Part shown: piece by piece, positions 51,006 through 62,112 of the stretch
Layout: the number at the start of each line of letters is the position of its first letter
How positions within the stretch are numbered: the first letter of the stretch is position 1
Assembly (NCBI GenBank): GCA_947462335.1
Contig: OX381714.1
Location: 15,906,618 to 15,970,617, forward strand
Length of the DNA: 64,000 nucleotides
Direction of reading: 5' to 3'
Source of the DNA: Harmothoe impar
Taxonomy: Eukaryota > Annelida > Polychaeta > Phyllodocida > Polynoidae
Notes under the pieces: generated by a model
Told to the model about the DNA's origin: nothing
Database searches by the model: none
Seen by the model: only the letters and a program-made list of their open reading frames with translations
Program-made: the position numbers and the translations under genes

Positions 51006-51631
51006 AAGGTTTCTAGACTCTCCAAGCGGATCTCTCTCAACTTTGCAAAATCATCTGACACAGCATTTTGAATAAAAATGAAAGCTAAAGTTAAAAGTCA
51101 TGAAACTCATAGAACAGTACTATACATAACTGCGATTTAAACGCAGTACCAATTCCAGATCATATAGAGTGAAGTACAATTTAATGCAGTGAATGTACAA
51201 TATCGGCCCGTATAAGCGTCCAGGCGCTTATTTCAATTCCTGTATACCATGACCCTTATGAGACCGGCACGTAAATAACACCACAATATACAGTTTAGTG
51301 CATTTATTTATTTATTTATTACCCATGCACTGTAACCCCTGCGCTTATTCGAGACCGATGCTTATCCGAGACCCACACCCTCTAAATGAGCAGCTTCCCT
51401 AACCTCCGCTTGGAGAGTGTTGTGAGCAGCCATACAGCTTGGGTGCCCCGTGTTCGGGTGCACCAAGCATCCTTTCTGCCTGACCACTCACTGTCAGCTC
51501 AGCTCAGCTCAGGAGTTGATGAGGTGGTTGTTATGGAGTCAGGTCGTTAGCGCCTCCCCCTGACTGATCTCTACTGCCATGAAAACAAGGCGGACCTGGT
51601 GTTACGCAGTCCTTGCTCATACCTGAAGGCC

Positions 51632-51648
51632 AGGGGGGGGGGGGGGGT
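51632..51648. repeat. poly-G tract (about 17 G)
   Basis: Isolated G run. Similar uninterrupted G or C runs of at least ten occur near 1401, 4523, 5315, 8911, 14129, 15882, 16705, 20018, 25229, 28314, 30963, 33749, 43600, 46734, 56574, 57844 and 62512. Confidence 0.95.
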
Positions 51649-53308
51649 TACCTTGGCCTGCTCTTACACCCCACCCTGTATAGAGCAGGCTGTTTTGCCG
51701 GTGTCTGCAAACCCCATGCAGGCTAACCAAGGTGCTAACAGAAATATTAGCATTGGACGAAGACAATAGTGATAAGAAAACTGATTAGTGGTTTAACAAG
51801 TACAAAGATGGACTAGCTCCCGACCCCTGTACTCGGCAAGCAAAGTACATCGAGAAATTCCTGGATATATTTAGGAAAGAGACACCTTCGATTCACCTAT
51901 TATTCTAATGAATATAATACATGTACATGGTTGCTCCACAAAAGTATTTAAATTTTCGAGTTTGAACTTTTTTCTTTCTTTCCTTGAAAGGACCACTGTT
52001 AAACTTCAAGGGGCACATAAAACATTATTCAGTTGCGTTTATATCTACATTGCCATTCCTCAGGGTCCATTAACTTTTATTATTAGCTAGATCAAGCTCT
52101 GTATCAAAAACATTAGATCTCTACAGATTTGGTAGATTATTCAAAACAGGAACTATGGCAAAATGTAGTAAAGCTAGGCCTTTAACCTTTAACATAAATC
52201 TAAAGTATCTAACGAAGCCTAGTTCTAGTGGCACCATCTCTCTTGGGAGTATTCAATATCTACTATTCATTCAAATAAACTCGACCGTAAGAGTCGAACT
52301 AGAAAAAAAAGTGTATTTATTTACAATTGCAAGCATTCTTGGTGCAAACCACTTTGTCAACGCCATGTTGTTTGTTGAAGTGTTTACTCCCTTAACCCCC
52401 TTACTACATGTTTATGTTTATTTGTATTCGGTCACATGATTTATTTAGACACCGTGCTTTACCATGTGTGCGCGCAGACCGGAAACAGATCAGTCTCAGG
52501 TTCTGTCATCGGCCACCAGATGGGAGTACTGGTTGTCACAGATAGTACCGGTACTCGGAACTATCTCAATAATTCTGTCAAAAACTCCTGACTCTATGTT
52601 ATCACATAGGTGTCTACCAAAGTGTTACAAAATATAACTATGAGAAGAAAGTAGTGTAATACTTTAGATATGGATAGCAGTGCTTGCGTAAATATTGTTA
52701 AGCTATGGACTTATTTTGTTACGAGTTATCCAGCAATCGATCATATGACACAGTTGTTACACGTTTTCGCTTCTTAAAGGAAGGACAGTGGTTGATTGGC
52801 TCCAGTTTCCTTGCAGAATATTAAGAAACGATCAATTCTATCACCATGCAACGTTACCAAAAAATAGCGCTGACGGAATGCATATAAGCACAAATGATGT
52901 GGTTTATTCATCGTCATAAGGGACGTTTACTTTTAACTCACTTCTGACGGTCTCTAGTCTACAGAAATGCCAACAAAGAAATTCAAACTCCCAAATATGT
53001 ACCTCTCAAAAAGGCCTTGTCTTATGCAAATCCATATGAAGTTGAAACACACTGTTCAGCAAATATCTTTCTTCTGGCCAGGCACATTGTCTAGTCACGT
53101 TCTTGTGTTAAAATACTTCAACAGGAGGAAAGATAATCAGGTTATCAGTTTGAAGACTGCTTTAAATCAAAGCTTCCTCCAGTGTGTGGCCCTGTTTATC
53201 TTTGTGCTATATTTATATGTCCTCCATGCACAAAGACCCTTACTGCATTGTCAGGGCACGCCCCTGGGCTGTAACGCCTCCTCCAGGGCGAAATGAAAGT
53301 TGAGGCTT

Positions 53309-53556
53309 ATAACCCTTTAAGGGCCGCATAGTGTGTTAGTGCATTATGCCCTACATGAATGCAGCCCTGGTTAGTAACTCACCAGTGCTACACCCAAGCA
53401 TCATGACTATCATGCAGGGCTGATACCCTCCCGAAGGGTCTGCATGATGTATAAATGCAGCACTGGCAAGTGGACTCACCAGGGCTACATTTTGAAGGCA
53501 TGCATTGTTACAAGGGCATCATGTTTCAAACCAATATTCTGTCCTTAAAGGGCTAA
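53309..53556 (+). mobile_element. TTAA foldback MITE copy
   Basis: Left ataaccctttaagggccgca, right gtccttaaagggctaa. The centre ctgataccctcccg is + oriented. Arm 1 loop ctggttagtaactcaccagt; arm 2 loop ctggcaagtggactcaccag. Confidence 0.87.
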
Positions 53557-54811
53557 TAGATTACTGGAGAAAGGTTCAGGAGATAGTCCTAGTCACGAGC
53601 CCAGTGCCTTGGAGACTCAGTAACGCCCACCATGCAGTATGACCAGCTGGAGGAGGGACGCTGGAGGAGCAAACAGGAGCCTGCCCTGAGTCAACACACC
53701 CTCCCTGAACCCTGCCTACCCTCCTGGTCAAAGGGCATAGGGTAGATTCACCATGAGTCGGACACATACCCTGAAACGGACACTTGCATTTGTGATGATT
53801 TAATCATTCTAATCTTTTTATCTGGACCCAATGGTAAGGATTAAGTTTCGTTTTTTCCATCAAAAAGTCACTTGATGTCTTATCAGGTATGGATAAGTAG
53901 AAATCTCAGTGTCTTTCTCAGGGTGTATGTCCGACTTATGGTTGAATCTACCCTAGTCTACAGGTGAGATGAGGGCAGCAGTAGGGGGTGTAAAGTAGCA
54001 GGGGATGTTGGGATGGGCTACGGGAGATGGGTCTGATGTGTTAGGTGGTGAGAGGGTAGGGGTGTTGGTGATGGGTCGACTGCACTCTCCCAGAAGTGTG
54101 CCATAACAATGGGGTTGTATATCTAGACATAGTCAGGTATTCGCTATGAGTTTCTGTGCGGCCCTTGTAAAAATAACTCCTATGGTTTCCTGGGAAAATG
54201 AAGCCACATTTCTTGGTGCGTTGTGGGTGTGATAAGATCGTTCCCCGGAAACTTGTGTGATGACATTTCTATCTAACAGAGTCCTAACTTCTGAATGTCA
54301 GTTGGTGCAAGAGTGTAAGAAATTATTAGTGTTACAATACACATTCCCCGAAATGTATGGCGTAAACAAGATACAGAAATGAAACCGATTTCTGTATAAA
54401 ATGTCATGTATACAATAATACATTCATATCTGGAAATTACATATAGGATGAATTCATGGGAAATACTCAGTGTCCCTGAGGAATTAGGTTCTTTGCCAAT
54501 TGTGGGCTGAGTTGGGAGGTTAAAGGGTGAATGTGTCCAGATGAGGGGAGTGGGTGGGTGAGAGCCAATCAGGACACATACAGACAGACAGTGTACTGTC
54601 AGTGGGACTAGTCCTAACTGTACAGTACCTGTCACGTGCCCACCTGTCTACTGCCAGGTGTGGTCATGCCTGATTGGCTTTGTCATTAAAGGTGAGACAA
54701 TGCCTGTGTGGCTGTACCCTCCTACAGGGTGAGCTACTCACACGAGCTGCTCACGAGCTGAGCCTGCTCCCCCCGAGCTGCTCATAGACTCCTGCCTTCA
54801 GGCTGACCTTA

Positions 54812-55074
54812 TTAATCCTTTAAGGCCCGCATAGTGCTTTAAGTGATACATTACTTCCTGAGTCCCTATGATGCATAAATGTAGCCCTGTGAGGAGTAAC
54901 TTACAGATGCTGCGTTCAAGCATCATGCTGACCCTGTGGGTTTGATACACTCCTAGAGTGTCTGTATGATGCATGAATGTAGCAGTGGTGTGTAACTTGC
55001 CAGGGATGCCTTCGCTCATCGTGACAAGATAGGGTATGGCACATTAAAGCAGTATGTTTCCCTCAAAGGGTTAA
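54812..55074 (+). mobile_element. TTAA foldback MITE, TTAA at both ends
   Basis: From ttaatcctttaaggcccgca to ttccctcaaagggttaa, 263 bp. The centre tttgatacactccta is + oriented. It lies 29 bp after a GAGCTGCTC palindrome at 54775-54783. Confidence 0.88.
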
Positions 55075-55221
55075 CAGTAGTTTCAGAGAAGCTGAGGACA
55101 TAATGTGCTGCCTTTTTGTGGCAGTGCTCTGTGTGTGATACGGGGCTTGGCTTTCAGACTCAATTACAGCATGTACAATGCCGCAGAAAGGGGAGGCGGC
55201 TTGTGACGACGTTACTGCTTT

Positions 55222-55503
55222 ATCAAGTCTTTAAGGGCCGCATAGTACTTTAATGTGATGTGCCCTTTGTCGTTATGATCCATGAATGCAGCCTTGGTGA
55301 GTTTACATTTACTCGCCAGGGCTGCATTCATACAACATGCTAACCCTATATACAGAGAGTATCAGTACTGCGAGGTCGGTATGATGCTTGAATGACACCC
55401 TGGCGAGTTACTCACATCATAGCATGATTTCGAGTTACTCGCATCAGGACGACAAAGGGTACAGCACAATAAAGCACTATGCGGCCCTTGGGTAATGGGT
55501 TAA
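55222..55503 (-). mobile_element. TTAA foldback MITE, expanded arm 2
   Basis: Lies 148 bp from the preceding copy. Left atcaagtctttaagggccgc; right gcggcccttgggtaatgggttaa region with intact TTAA at 55500-55503. The centre agagtatcagtactg is reversed. Arm 2 contains two GAGTTACTC cores about 33 bp apart, a local duplication, giving 282 bp. Confidence 0.86.
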
Positions 55504-55847
55504 TGTCAGGATAATGTCAGTACTGATTTTAAGAAAGGGGAATACGTTTACTAAGCTGAAAAACAGGAATTATTTCATATGAGACTTTTGTTCCCCTTTG
55601 ATATTACATGTACAACTTAACAAGGCTCAGTTAATTTCTCAAAACGTGTTTTCTGCCCTTTAAAATATATATGAAACAAAACTAGTGGCTATATGAAATT
55701 CCTAATGGAAAGAAACCTCTGAAATACATACATAAGTTCAATGTATTATGTATAGCTTTTAACAATGTACTTGTCTGAGAGGTATTCATCATATATACGA
55801 CTGTAGTACAACAGTGAAACATTAGTCACAATTCTCTTCAGAACATT

Positions 55848-55849
<2 letters not shown>

Positions 55850-55933
<84 letters not shown>
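55850..55933. repeat. (AT)42 dinucleotide tract
   Basis: 84 bp of uninterrupted alternating A and T, a self-complementary tract able to extrude as a cruciform and prone to length change. Confidence 0.98.
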
Positions 55934-55936
<3 letters not shown>

Positions 55937-56355
55937 TATACATTGAGATATATACATGTAAGAGATATCTTTCAACAAACTCTCGCAAGTACTGTTCCAT
56001 TCCTGTATGGTTCAATTTAACATCTACCCCGCCCACAATAAGTAAGAGGGAAACCTGACACAAGATAAGTCACTTTGATGTCCTTCTACATTACTTTGTC
56101 ATAAAACTACTCTCAAAACTTATTTGTCATCGACTGCGATGAATTAATTAGGCGCATACCGAACAAAAACAACCACATTACCCTTTCGAAGACATCCCCA
56201 TCGACCCTTGATATATATTTTGTACAGTTGTTTTATTTCAAAAGTCACCATATCAGGTATTCAATTCAAGTTGAGTTGAGGTAAAGTTATGGTTGTACAC
56301 GAATGACATGCACACATGCAAAGAACTCATATTTTCATTAGAATCTGTTCGTGAA

Positions 56356-56400
56356 CAGGCCCGTAACTAGGGGAGTGGGTTGGTGGTTTGAATTCCCCCT
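56356..56400. mobile_element. solo terminus of the CAGGCCCGTAACTAG family
   Basis: caggcccgtaactag at 56356-56370 is identical to the termini at 2838 and 3156. No matching opposite end is visible downstream, so this appears to be a truncated copy. Confidence 0.6.
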
Positions 56401-56543
56401 CTCACCACGACTACCCACGACCCTATCAGACAATATATATATGTATCATCATGCACTTTTTATGATTTATCTTAAATAAACATCAGAATAATCTGATTAT
56501 ATAAATTACACAGTTCTACAATAGAATCAATTCGGTCAAGTTC

Positions 56544-56737
56544 CAGGGGCGGACCCAGGAATTTGAAAAGGGAGGGGGGGGGGGGGGTCCACCAAACACC
56601 AAAGTGCCGAAAAGTGACGCACCCTGACTCACGGCGGATCAAATTATCATTAAAAACCTCTAAAAAAATCAAAAGGGGGGGGGGGGGGGTCCGGACCCCC
56701 AGGACTGCCCCCCCCCCCGCTGCCTGGATCCGCCCCT
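56544..56737. mobile_element. foldback MITE with CAGGGGCGGA termini
   Basis: The left end caggggcggacccagga and the right end tcctgg-like gcctggatccgcccctg are inverted copies differing at few positions. CAGGGGCGGATCCAG ends are common in hAT-type MITEs. Three poly-G or poly-C runs (56574, 56675, 56710) make up much of the interior. The 8 bp flanking each side do not match, so no target duplication is supported. Confidence 0.7.
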
Positions 56738-57670
56738 GAACTCACCATATAAAGAAACCATTGACCACAAAGTGACCAGGACCTGGTACAGACTTAAATG
56801 TATGACCGAAGCCACATGGCTGCTCAAGTCAAAGAAGGTGGTTTACATCCAGGTTAGTGAGTTATAAGAGATTGAGTCACTGACCGATAGATCCCGATTT
56901 ATCCATGGGTCGGTTACAGTTGAAGAAATCAAATGGCAGTTAAAAGTATGCAGTCCATGTGGGAAAAGAATGTATTCCTTGTCTTGCATTGAAGCAGAAA
57001 ATGTCAGCTTTATCAAATACCACGGCCAAATGCCGTCTTCAGCCCCCGCTCAAAGTAGTACAACCCGTTATTTATTTCGAAACAAAATATCTTGTAATTA
57101 ATTTGTTTCTCCTATTGTTCAGTGGTGTATGCGCATATTTAAAGGAATGAATTGTCAGCAAATGCCAAAAATTACTGAAATAATGTCTTCATTGCCTCCG
57201 ATACTCAAGTTAAAAACGTAATATTCATTACTGCCATAAAAAGCGCGCTGCTTCTGTTTTTACTTGTTGAAATGAAAACAAGATGACAAAGAAAACTAAA
57301 CGAATTTATCCAATTAACCATGTATCTCAAAGCCACTTTGACATGGAACTATCCCCAGGTTTGACTATGATTTAAGTTGTCACTAATACATGTATTTGTT
57401 CATCGACATTTTTTTTATTAGAAAAAATCAAAAGTCACCAAAATAAGTATTTCTTTGATAAATATTCCTAAATTGTTTTACAATCTGGGTAAGTTATGGG
57501 CAGGCCGGCAATGTCTATAGGATAAAATCAATGTACCAAATTCTTTATTTTTCCAACATTGCAAATACTTCAAAATATACATGTCTGTTACTTTTCATTG
57601 AATTTAAAGCTCTCAAATCTGGGCAAGCCCATATATGTGGCCCACTTGAGAGCCTAGAGCTATAGCTATA

Positions 57671-57780
57671 TCCCATTAGGCACAAAACATTGAATCGACA
57701 TTGATATATGGTTGTCAATGTTGATTCAATGTTGATACAATGTTGATTCAACATTGAGGTGAATTTTGTGGCTACTGGGA
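57671..57780. mobile_element. short foldback with CATTGATTCAACATTG repeats
   Basis: Termini tcccattaggcacaaaa and the complement of ttttgtggctactggga are imperfect inverted copies. Between them gttgattcaatgttgat and related units repeat about four times. TIRs of the CCCA-x-x-x-GGCACAAAA type around such repeats occur in many animal genomes. 110 bp. Confidence 0.65.
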
Positions 57781-57995
57781 TGATATATAGCAGCTCACCT
57801 TGGACCCAGATAAACCCCATCAAACAATTCTGGCCGGGTTCTCCCCCCCCCCCCCAAAGCCCATTTCAACTCTTATCCTGATCCTAAACTAAATCCTTTG
57901 ATGTCTCCCTAATCCTAAACTGACCTAATGTCACCTGCTTGATGTTCTTTGATGTCTTTGACTGACCTGGTGTTATCTCTCTGATCTTCCTCCAG

Positions 57996-58180
57996 GTGTT
58001 CCTGACGTGCCGAACGTGCTGGAGATCCGGGAGCGCTCTAAGGGGGGCGCCGTGGAGCTCACCTGGAGCAAGGTGCTGCTTAACTTCTCTGCGCCCCTCC
58101 TGTACATGGTACAGAACAGGTGGTCGGTCGGCAAACACGCCTCAGAGCACCACATGACGCAGTGGCTGCAGGTCTCACAG
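57996..58180 (+). CDS. ANOS1: anosmin-1 orthologue, first half of fibronectin type III domain 1
   Basis: Internal exon of 185 bp: two bases completing a split Gly codon, then 61 codons, ending in phase 0 at cag|gtgagt. The acceptor is a pyrimidine-rich tract ending cctccag. The protein begins VPDVP and continues with E-L-T-W-S-K, the B-strand Trp motif of an FN3 domain, then L-L-Y-M-V-Q-N-R-W and H-A-S-E-H-H-M-T-Q-W. These align with human anosmin VEVKWSS, VIYVVQRRW and HPSEDDATHW, and with the VAQ exon end. The intron splits FN3-1 at the place I recall for human exon 4, with the same 185-bp size. FN3 repeats of anosmin-1 bind heparan sulphate and FGFR1 extracellularly. The rest of FN3-1 must be in the next exon, which is not recognisable before 64000. 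The donor is followed within 14 bp by a MITE terminus. Confidence 0.93.
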
Positions 58181-58193
58181 GTGAGTTATTTAA

Positions 58194-58220
58194 TTAACCC
58201 TTTACAAGCAGCATAATGAT
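58194..58220. mobile_element. 27-bp stub of a second MITE left end
   Basis: ttaaccctttacaagcagca resembles another left terminus of the same family and abuts the full copy at 58221. Either a nested insertion into an older copy's TTAA or a terminal duplication. It begins only 14 bp after the exon boundary at 58180. Confidence 0.6.
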
Positions 58221-58476
58221 TTAACCCTTTAAGGACGGCATCATGCCTTATTGCATCATGCCCGTTGTCGTCATGATGCATGAATGCAGCCATGGTGAGT
58301 TATTTACCTGTGCTGCATTCAGGCATCATGCCGACCCTCCAGGATTGAGACACTCATGAAGGGTGGGCATGATGCACCAATGCAGCCTCGGCGAGTTACT
58401 CACCAGGGCTGCATTGGTGCATCATGACGACAATTGTTGTCTTTTAGCGACATGTGTCCTGGCAATGTTAAAGCAT
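58221..58476 (+). mobile_element. TTAA foldback MITE, subfamily B, next to the exon donor
   Basis: Left end ttaaccctttaaggacggca; arm 2 carries the subfamily B gatgcaccaatgcagc and gcattggtgcatcatg, followed by ttgtcttttagcgacatg. The centre ggattgagacactcatg is + oriented. The right end is degraded after gtcctggcaatgttaaagca. The copy starts 41 bp past the FN3 exon's splice donor. Confidence 0.85.
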
Positions 58477-58674
58477 GTTGTGGTATACAATTCGACGGTG
58501 TTAACTGGCGATTTACACACATTGAATGATGAAGGCATCACGGCAGCGTTTTCAATATGAATTTAGGTATTCAGTCAAAAGAGCGATGTCAAGCCTTCCA
58601 GGACTGTGTACTACCTTAATGTGCTTCGGGCAAACACGCCTCGGGGCACAACATTCTTCGAGATGTGTAGCTTT

Positions 58675-58850
58675 CAACTCACTAAGGGGGCATAGTGATT
58701 AAATATCCTCTGGTTGTTTGATATAATGTATGGATCTAACCCTGGTGAGTTACTCGCCAGTGCTAGAGTGAGCTACTCGCAAGGGCTGCATTCATGTATC
58801 ATGACTAGAAATGGCACAGCGCATGAAAGCACTTTGCAAACTGTTGAATT
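58675..58850. mobile_element. TTAA foldback MITE, degenerate partial copy
   Basis: ctcactaagggggcatagtg at the left, then two GAGTTACTC-type cores (ctggtgagttactcgccagt and gtgagctactcgcaag) and gctgcattcatgtatcatga. The right terminus is barely recognisable. Confidence 0.65.
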
Positions 58851-58974
58851 TATAGAAAGTTTTGGAACAACTCTCTTGCTTTCATTAGCCCTCATGCTAA
58901 AAATATTTCTATTTCCTTTCATCCATTACCCTTGTGTTGATTGAGAAGCAATGGTTATTAATTGTAATTTGTAT

Positions 58975-59067
58975 CGTATAAATGTCGATAGCGATAATCG
59001 GAGAAAGTCTCCTCTGCGCTAGTCAATGGGACGTTAAACGACACAAGCAAACAAAAGAAAAAAAACA
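58975..59067 (+). repeat. possible SINE 3' part
   Basis: caatgggacgttaaacgaca followed by an A-rich tail (caagcaaacaaaagaaaaaa) resembles the conserved GGGACGTTAAAC ends seen in SINEs of marine invertebrates. A related ttatttaacgtcacatg segment lies at 24220-24240 in the opposite sense. No tRNA-like head was identified upstream. Confidence 0.3.
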
Positions 59068-59924
59068 TGTTCATATAGAGCAATTGAAAGGGCACAGAGT
59101 GCACTGTCAGAGCAGTGTCCAATGTAAGAAAGTTTGTTGGAAAAGGTTAAAGAATTTACACAGCTTGATCACGTATCTTTGAGGCATGCAATTTGTGTTT
59201 TGCAATGCTTAATAAGTCTTCTCTATTACATGTTTATGGAAATTGACAAGGCATTTCATGAAAGGTCTTTTCCAATAATGATAGGTCATATTGTTTCCCT
59301 TGTAGCACACTGTGAAATTCCACTCAATATAGTGTTATAATGTTCAACTAGCAGCTGCAGGAAAAGCAAATTATGGCCTCACTGGTGTTGTCCTGTGAAT
59401 GGTCTCTTTATTGCCAGAGAAAGGTCCATGCAGATTTAATGAAATGTAAGCTATAAGCCTCGCGCTAAAAGACCATGAAACAAGCTATAAAGAGGAAATA
59501 GAATTAGCTTAATATGCCCATATACTCACAGCCATGGCTAAAGCATTGAGATATAGAAGCGCCACAGGGCAAAGTTCAGCCACCCCAACCACTGCTAAAA
59601 TGCAAACGAAAATCATGTCTGAGGGCACTTTTGGAACAAGCATAGTGTCGTAAAAGTCCGAGTGAATGATGTCGTAAAGCTGTGGGTGAAGAACCGGTGG
59701 GTGACTGGTCCATCTCTACCACGTGGTCATGGGTCGTTGTGCTGCCACCTGTCGGCGAGGCTCGTCCCTCAGCCAATTACCACACTTATAGGAGCCTACC
59801 ATCCATCAGACCCCCAGTCATTTACCCCACCCCAGACCATCCGCCTTTATGCCCTCCTAGCTCCATGAAAACCACGCCAGGTGATGGCATGGAAATGACA
59901 AATCAATATGCACGAGTACCACAA

Positions 59925-60060
59925 CCAGCAAAGTGTCGCTCCTGACCGAGGCCGATCGGCCCGCCCGCCAGGTCGACCAATCAAAATAATTGCCCGGGCG
60001 CGGCTGCGGCGCTGTTGTCCAAAATGGCGGCGCCCATGGTGTGGCGACATATTTCACGTG
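59925..60060. promoter_or_regulatory. CpG-rich patch with CCAAT box and ATGGCGGC site
   Basis: gaccaatcaaaa near 59975 and atggcggcgcccat at 60024-60037 (YY1-like). The same 14-mer occurs at 5269-5282. Confidence 0.3.
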
Positions 60061-60220
60061 TTTAACGAGACGGGACAGGTGGGTGGGCTTGATACACGCG
60101 GTGCCATGTATATTTATGAATGCTGCCGTCGGCCGGCTCGTTGGAGTAATAGGTGGGATGGGTGCGGGGGACATAAGGTGGGGAGCCTACCTTCTGCTCC
60201 TTGATGAGCTGGGGTTATTG

Positions 60221-60478
60221 TTAGCCCTTTAAGGGCCGCATAGTGCTTTATTAACGGGTTCTGCCCTTGGTCATCATGATGCATTCATGTAAGTCTGGTG
60301 AGCAACTCGTGAGGAGCTCATTTATGCATCATTCCGACTTGTTGGAGTGTAACAAACCCATAGGGTCGTCATGATGCATAAATGCAGCCCTGTAGAGTAG
60401 ACTGGCCAGGGCTGCATTTATACACCGTAATGACAAAGGCCATACTGGATTAAAGCAGCATGCAGCTCTTAAAGGGTC
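60221..60478 (-). mobile_element. TTAA foldback MITE copy
   Basis: Left ttagccctttaagggccgca, right gcagctcttaaagggtcc. The centre gagtgtaacaaaccc is reversed. Arm 2 loop ctgtagagtagactggccag. Confidence 0.86.
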
Positions 60479-61175
60479 CCTCCTGTGAGGGAGGCAGCTG
60501 CTGACTAAGGACCCTGGAGGAGGGGGAGATAGGAGGATGCAGGATGAGCTATGTAAGCCTGTGGCCTGCTCCGACATACATTAATGAGCTGCTCCCCACA
60601 ACACCAGGAGCAGCTCACTGTATGAATAATACCACCAGGCCTCTAATGACTCCTTCCACACAACAAAAGTAGCTGAGCTTTGGTCTACATTAATCAATTT
60701 AGTATCTCCATATTTATCTCCTTTACTTAGAACCACAGCCTACAGATGGGGATACAGAATTAGTACTAAGAATAGTTGTCCCAATTAGCTTTAATAAATT
60801 TTGAAGAATGGCAACCCATTATGAATAGTGTTGGGCTTGCCATTGGCAATGCCAATGATTAATTTTGTTATTAAAGCTCAGTGGGCCAGGTCCTTGCAGA
60901 TAGTATGCATGCATTCAGACAGGTATCATATTCTAACGGAGAATTCAAATTCAAATGAATTCCAAATGCAGTTCACAGGCAGTTATGTCCTTGCAAATAG
61001 ATTGTGCCAGCTTTTGGTATTCTCTCCAAAGTATGGTAGAGAAGTTGAGTGGTACATGCATTTCCCTTTTACGACCTGCCAACAGAAGGGCCTCCTGTAA
61101 ACGTCCTCCATGTGTCATCCTTAGCTGACAGACAGCCCAGTTTCCTCCTGTCCATCCATATGGCTGTCCCTTCAT

Positions 61176-61417
61176 TTAGACCTTTAAGGGCTGCATAGTG
61201 CTTTAATATGCTTTACCCTTGGTCGTCATGATGCATGAATGCAGCCCTGGTATGTCTGCTCACCAAACCTACATGCATATACTCCTGATACACTCCCAAA
61301 GGGTCGTCGTGATTCATGAATGTAGGCCTGGCGAGTTACTCGCCGGGGCTGCATTCACGCAGCATGACGACAAAGTCCAAAGTGCATCACAACATTATGC
61401 GGCCCTTAAAGGGTTAA
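61176..61417 (+). mobile_element. TTAA foldback MITE, right TTAA intact
   Basis: Left ttagacctttaagggctgca, right gcggcccttaaagggttaa. The centre ctgatacactcccaaagg is + oriented. Arm 2 loop ctggcgagttactcgccggg is nearly perfect; arm 1 lost its 3' half. Confidence 0.88.
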
Positions 61418-61887
61418 TGCCCCCCGTTGACGTTGGCGCCACCTACCACGTGTTTGGCGCGTAAAAACCGTCACCAAATGTTGTCTGCTGATAGTAATGG
61501 CGGCGGTGATCCACAACTTCTGCTATTATCGCCCACCAAAGTGTGGCATAAAGGGGCAGGGCACTCTGGGAACCCTGAGAACGATCACGTGACAAAGTGT
61601 CCGGCTTTTAGGTGCCCGGATGGGTTTCTTAGAATATCATACCTCCGGTCGGAGAGTTCAGTAGAGGGTCAAGGTCAAGGAGATGTTTCTGCTAAGGCTA
61701 GGGACACCCCATGAATTGACCAGAAAAGAAGGCTACAATGTCATCCTATATTGGATGTTTTTCTTATAATAGCTCTACAGCGCAATCTACCGCTAGTAAT
61801 GTCTGCTGGAAGTATGCAGTATGAACATTTTCATGGTCCTGATCCATAGAGAGTACAGCTTTAATAAAATTAGTTCACTGTTACAAC

Positions 61888-62112
61888 CAGTATTAGCTCC
61901 CCCTCAGCTTTATCCAGTCCCAGGGGTACACTCTCCCTCCAATGCTGTTACTGTTGCAACTAGTGGTATCCCCGCTCAGCTTTATCTCACTGTTATATTG
62001 GTATCCCCTCCGAGTGTCAGAGTGTAGTTTTCTATCACTGTTACACCCAGTGCAGCTTTATCTCACTGTCACACCCAGTAGAGCTTTATCTCACTGTTGC
62101 ACCCAGTCGTCC
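61888..62112 (+). repeat. tandem repeat, cagctttatctcactgtta units
   Basis: Units of roughly 28-30 bp reading cagctttatctcactgt followed by (t/c)acacccagt recur at least five times with mutations. No coding frame is supported across them. Confidence 0.7.

Larger units (their letters stand above)
42737..57995 (+). other. anosmin-1 intron between WAP exon and FN3-1 exon (15.3 kb)
   Basis: GT-AG, phase-1 intron. It contains four TTAA MITE copies (44015, 53309, 54812, 55222), none of them between 44261 and 53308. Also present are the AGGGAGTC motif cluster (49150-50210), CpG-rich patches at 47640-47990 and 50820-51005, the (AT)42 tract at 55850-55933, hAT-like termini at 56356 and 56544-56737, and a short CATTGATTCAACATTG foldback at 57671-57780. 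The stretches 44300-45900, 46450-47400, 48100-49100, 51700-53300 and 56750-57650 show nothing recognisable. Confidence 0.8.

Noticed and set aside
51202..51370. Element with cggcccgtataagcg and cgcttattcgagacc segments, and a related piece at 3258
   Set aside because: Resembles a widespread invertebrate repeat, but I could not define both ends, so no feature is listed.
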